Assembly (NCBI GenBank): GCA_014529385.2
Contig: CM043958.1
Location: 127,497,817 to 127,558,816 of the forward strand
Reading direction: 5' to 3'
Length of the DNA: 61,000 bases
Origin: Adiantum capillus-veneris
Lineage: Eukaryota > Streptophyta > Polypodiopsida > Polypodiales > Pteridaceae
Shown here: in pieces, positions 56,850 through 61,000 of the stretch
How the letters are laid out: each line of letters starts with the position of its first letter
Numbering within the stretch: the first letter of the stretch is position 1
The notes under the pieces: generated by a model
Told to the model about the DNA's origin: nothing
Databases searched by the model: none
The model's input: the letters and a program-made list of their open reading frames with translations, nothing else
Position numbers and translations under genes: made by a program

Positions 56850-58750
56850 AACTCTGATATTTATACCCAAGGTGTTTGGATTAATTTACTGTATTCCCCC
56901 TATTAGTTTCTCCTAAAAATAATGTAATTTTACTAGGATAATTAGGTAAACTAATTATATGAGGATAATATAATTATCACGTGTTCCCTAAGGTATAATT
57001 AACCTCTGATAAATAACTCAGGAAATTTTGAATCAATTTGATAAGTTTGCCCTTTATATTTGTCCTAAAAATAGAGTAATTCTACTAAAGTAATTAGATA
57101 AATTAATTATTTTAGCTTAAAATAATTATTACGAGTTTCCTAACATATAATTAACCTCCGATAAATAACTATATCATTTTGAATCAATTTACTAATTTCT
57201 CTTTTTTAATTTGTCCTAAAAATAGAGTAATTCTACTAAAGTAATTACGTAAATTAATTATCTGAGCTTGACATAAATATCACAGGTTTTCTAACATGTA
57301 ATGAACCTTCAATAAATAACTCAAACCGATTTGAATCTATTTGCTAATTTCTCCTATTTAATGTGTCTTAAAAACAGAGTAATTTTGCTAAAGTAATTAT
57401 GTAAATTAATTATTGAGATTTGAATAATTATCACAGGTTTCCTAACATATAATTAACCTCTGATAAATAACTCTAATAATTTTGAATCTATTTGCTAAAT
57501 TCCCCTATTTAATTTGTCCAAAAAATAGAGTATTACTGCTAAAGTAATTAGATAAATTAATTATCTGAGCTTGTCATAATTATCATAGATTTCTTAACAT
57601 GTAATTAACCTCTAATAAATAACTCAAACCAATTTCAATCCATTTGCTAATTTCCCCTATTTAATTTTTCCTAAAAGCAGAGTATTTCTGCTAAAATTAT
57701 TGAAAAAACTAATCATCTGAGCTTAACTTAATTATCACGCATTCCTTAGCATATAATTATCTTTGATAAATAACTCCTATCATTTTGAATCTGTTTGTTA
57801 ATTTCTCCTATTTTTTTTGTCGTAAAAAAAGAGTATTTCTGCTAAAGTAATTAAATAAATTAATTATCTGAGCATGAAATAATTCTTATAGAGTTTTTAA
57901 CATGTAATTAACCTCTGATAAATAACTCAAACTAATTTGAATCCATTTACTGATTTCACCTATTTAATTTATCCTAAAACTAGAGTATACTGCCAAAGTA
58001 ATTAAATAAACTAATCATCTAAGCTTGACATAATTATCACAGATTTTTTAACATATAATTAACCTCTTATAAATAACTACAATCATTTTGAATCTATTTG
58101 CTAATTTCTCCTATTTAATTTGTCCCAAAAACAGAGTATTTTTGCTAAAGTAATTAGATAAACTAATTATCTACGCTTTACATAATTATCACAAATTTTG
58201 TAACATGTTATTAACCTCTGATAAATAACTCAAACCAATTTGAATCCATTTGCTAATTTTCCCTTTTTAATTTGTCCTAAAAATAGAGTATTTCTACTAA
58301 AGTAATTAAATAAATTAATCATCTGAGCTTGATATAATTATCACAGGTTTTGTAACTTATAATTAACCTCTGATAAATAACTCAAATAATTTTGAATCTA
58401 TTTGCTAATTTTGCCTATTTAATTTGTCCTAAAATTAGAGTATTTCTGCTAAAGTAATTAAATAAATTAATTATCAGAGCTTGACCTACTTATCATGGAT
58501 TTTGTAACATATAATTAACCATTGATAAATAACTCAAAGCCTTTTGAATCAATTTACTAATTTCTCCTATTTAATTTTTCTTAAAAATAGAGTATTTTTG
58601 CTAAAGTAATTAGGTAAATTAATGATATGAAGTTGACATAATTATCAAGGATTCCTTAACATATAATTAACCTGTGATAAATAACTCAAGACATTTTGAA
58701 TCAATTTGATTATTTTTTCCTTCAATTTTCTCTAAAAAATAGTGTAATTC
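56850..58750 (-). repeat. ~152-bp AT-rich tandem array, right LTR of B (about 12 units)
   Basis: Same unit as the left array; landmarks near 57030, 57180, 57331, 57483, 57636, 57787 and on to about 58698. Two more units than the left LTR. Confidence 0.9.
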
Positions 58751-59181
58751 TGCCTAATTAATTATGAAAATTACTCAGATAATTTTCCTAGCTTAATGAC
58801 TATCTAATGCAGCTCTGATAATTACCTCAACTTAATCTAAACTCAATTAATATATTTTCCATTAATCTATGGTTAATTTGAATAATTTCAGCCCTAATAT
58901 GATAGGATAATTAATTAGCTTAATATTTCCAAGTTTAATTACAACCATTAGCAGAGAATATTTAATTAAAAGAGGATTTATGAGTATACATAGGTCTAAT
59001 CTTTAATTTATTAAGAAAATAGATAAATCTAGCCTTGCTGATTAAAAAAGATTAGACTAATTATCGTTTAAGTTAATCAACTAGAGCTTAATCTGTAGTG
59101 ATTTCTGCGTAGCGTTCTCTCTAGATGAGAGAGAGTGTATCAAGGCTCCGAGTCTAAATTTTTATGAAGAGAAGGGGGTCT

Positions 59182-59188
59182 TTTTATA
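59182..59188 (-). promoter_or_regulatory. TATA box of the B 5' LTR
   Basis: Minus-strand CTATAAAAAGACC, 474 bases into the LTR, identical in the left copy at 50397-50391. Confidence 0.65.
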
Positions 59189-59661
59189 GTTTTTCTGGGC
59201 CTCGGGTAGTTCGTGGCAGGTTTTGACACCCCAAGCAGGCCCCCAACTTGTAGATGGCGCCAACTGGTGCTAAATCTGTCTCTGGCAGGTTCCCCCCAGC
59301 TCCACACTGTCCCCATACCTTCCAGAATCGATTTTGGTTGATTTTGCTGATTTCTAATGATGAAAATTGGAATATCAGTTAATTCTAGAACCTTATGATA
59401 AGAAAGTCTTTGTTAATAATTATTACTGAAACCATCCAATTTTTATTAACTAATTGAATTTCTATTGTAACCTTCCAGGGTCTGTAACTTTTTCAGTTTT
59501 TATCGGATTCTGATTCTTAAAATTACTAACCATAGTAAAGCTCTGCTTATGATTCCAAAAATACCAATATTAGCCATGTTTGAATCCTTCAATAGTGGTT
59601 TTCAAATTAATTTTACAAGCTTTGTATAATTTTTAAGGTTTCGAAAACTGGAAACCTTACA

Positions 59662-59666
59662 CTTGA
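59662..59666. other. Target-site duplication of element B, right
   Basis: CTTGA, matching 46490-46494. Confidence 0.9.
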
Positions 59667-60201
59667 TTTCTAATAATCAATTACACCTTCTTTCTTATTA
59701 GTCTCTTTGTTTGATTATGTGGAGTGAGATTGTATTAGTGTGATGGTAGATCTCTAATCCCTTTTTTGATTTAATCTATTCTATCCACACCATTGGCCAT
59801 GGTGTGTGAGGGCTATGCCTTCCTTCTCTTTATCTCTCTCTACAAGGTGCGGTTAGTGTGTGTGCATACATAGTTGTATTGAGGGGTTGTGCCGGAATGG
59901 ACACACTAATGCGGAGTAGGTATGTTAATTGCATGCTTTTGTAGTTGTGATTAAGAGTGATTGATGTGAGAGGTTAATTTCAACCGCATGATTGTGTGCA
60001 AGTGATTAGTGAGTAGGAATGTGTTGTTGATTAGAGGAAGCCCCTTTCCATGGCTTTTCTCTATGATGAGAAGGAGGATCCCTTGAATCCTCTATGTTTA
60101 TACATCCAAGGCTCGTGCTTCCATGCCCTAGCTGGGTTGCCGATCCACGATTTGACAATTTTATGGGTTGCGATTATGTCGTGCTACAACACATCCCTAC
60201 A
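59667..60201 (+). repeat. Element A 3' LTR, right part
   Basis: Continues the LTR from TTTCTAATAATC to ACATCCCTACA with about 19 differences from 39709-40243. TSD TATGG of element A follows. Confidence 0.95.
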
Positions 60202-60206
60202 TATGG
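60202..60206. other. Target-site duplication of element A, right
   Basis: TATGG, matching 39416-39420. Confidence 0.9.
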
Positions 60207-61000
60207 CATGCCCTTCTTGAAGCAAGACTACTCCAAGGCAATCACCACAAGCATCACATTGGACCTCAAATGGCTTTGAGAGATTCTCTTTGAGCTTGTC
60301 AAATGGCATGAGTACTTAACGTTCTTCTTGGTTAAATCATGTAGTGGTCTTGCTATTGAGATAAATTTTGTATGAAGCGTCTATAGTATGCACACATACC
60401 AATAAAGCTTCATAGCTCATGTAGACTCCCTTGGATTAGGTCATGCCTTTATCATATCTAACTTAGATGGATCCATACGGATACCATCTTGAGAGATAAT
60501 ATGACCTAAGAATTGAATCTCTTGAAAGGAAAATTAACTCTTCTTTTGATTCATAAAATCCTTATTCTTCCCTCAAAGCTTAAAAAATCAAGTGGAGATG
60601 TTGCTTGTGCTCTTCCAAGGACTTGGAAGAGATGATGATATCATCAAAGAACACTCTAGTGAATTTATGATAAGGTCTAAATATTTTCTCCATTAAACGA
60701 TTGAATGTGGCTGGAGCATTTGTCAAACCAAAAGGCATGACAAGATGTTCATAAAGACCAAACGTTTTATGGAACGTCGTCTTTAGGATACCTTCATTCA
60801 CTGTCCTTATTTGATGATACCCACTTTTAAGGTCAATCCTACTGAAGTAGGTCAAAACTTGTAGCTTATCAAACAGCTCTTCTACCTATGGTACAAGAAA
60901 TATGTTTTTCATAGTGATATGGTTTAGTGCTTAATAGTCCACACACATGCAGTATGTACCATCTTTCTTTTTCACTAAAAGGACTGGAGAGCAAAAGGGA
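60207..61000 (-). pseudogene. Element E reverse transcriptase and RNase H start (runs off the window)
   Basis: On the minus strand the open piece 60855-60580 reads FSRIDLKSGYHQI (motif A), [20 protein letters not shown] (motif B) and RVFFDDIIISS (motif C, FFDD), a Gypsy reverse transcriptase. Degraded connection sequence runs to 60207, where element A cut the RNase H. Upstream parts and the 5' LTR lie beyond 61000. Confidence 0.88.

Larger units (their letters stand above)
46495..59661 (-). mobile_element. Element B: Ty3/Gypsy retrotransposon with 4-kb LTRs, nested in element A
   Basis: Ends TGTAAGG ... CCTTACA with the 5-bp TSD CTTGA at 46490-46494 and 59662-59666. Read on the minus strand it runs 5' LTR, gag, protease, reverse transcriptase, RNase H, integrase, polypurine tract, 3' LTR; integrase after RNase H is the Gypsy order. 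Total 13,167 bp. Every coding domain is broken by at least one stop or frameshift. The 5' LTR lacks about 274 bp at its inner end together with the primer-binding site. Confidence 0.95.
55340..59661 (-). repeat. Element B 5' LTR (right copy, truncated, 4,322 bp)
   Basis: Collinear with 46769-50871. TATAAAA on the minus strand at 59188-59182; array with about 12 units; open MAPKRTR frame at 56262-56101. Ends CCTTACA at 59661, next to TSD CTTGA. Confidence 0.92.

Overview
This looks like nuclear DNA from a land plant, made almost entirely of decayed mobile elements and simple repeats. I found no intact host gene. The plant call rests on LTR elements primed by initiator tRNA-Met and tRNA-Asp, Ty3/Gypsy elements with chromodomain-like integrase ends, Copia remnants and a plant-type DEAD-box helicase fragment. 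A Penelope-like reverse transcriptase, rare in flowering plants, hints at a non-flowering plant such as a fern, lycophyte, bryophyte or conifer. That last step is inference only.

Layout. 1-3.1 kb: Copia-type spacer fragment, DEAD-box helicase pseudogene and a polypurine tract plus LTR-like start. 3.5-4.8 kb: old tandem array. 5.3-8.0 kb: broken Penelope-like element (minus strand). 8.1-9.8 kb: two copies of a dispersed repeat carrying (GT)n(GA)n, here called R1. 9.8-15.3 kb: element C, a 5' part of a Ty3/Gypsy element with a 3.3-kb LTR, tRNA-Met binding site, gag and protease remnant, with a hAT-like MITE inside gag. 15.9-20.1 kb: element D, a Copia remnant filled with very long (AC)n and (GA)n tracts. 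20-35 kb: mostly non-coding, with microsatellites, R1 copies, local duplications, an L1-type ORF1 pseudogene, poly(A)-tailed retroposon ends and a solo piece of the C-type LTR. 35.3-35.7 kb: Copia gag remnant.

37.2-61.0 kb is a three-level nest. Element E (Ty3/Gypsy chromovirus, minus strand) is cut in its RNase H region by element A (39421-60201, TSD TATGG). A has tRNA-Asp priming, 823/824-bp LTRs and an essentially non-coding interior. Its 3' LTR is in turn cut by element B (46495-59661, TSD CTTGA), a Ty3/Gypsy element with LTRs over 4 kb, running on the minus strand and related to C. Order of arrival: E, then A, then B.

The most unusual feature is in the giant LTRs of B and C. Each carries, downstream of the TATA box and a ~140-152-bp AT-rich tandem array, a short open frame beginning MAPKRTR. 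It ends at a conserved CAG|GT splice donor. C keeps a good splice acceptor just past the primer-binding site. This suggests that gag of this family starts inside the LTR and is completed by splicing. A second oddity is that B, though inserted into A, has more diverged LTRs than A.
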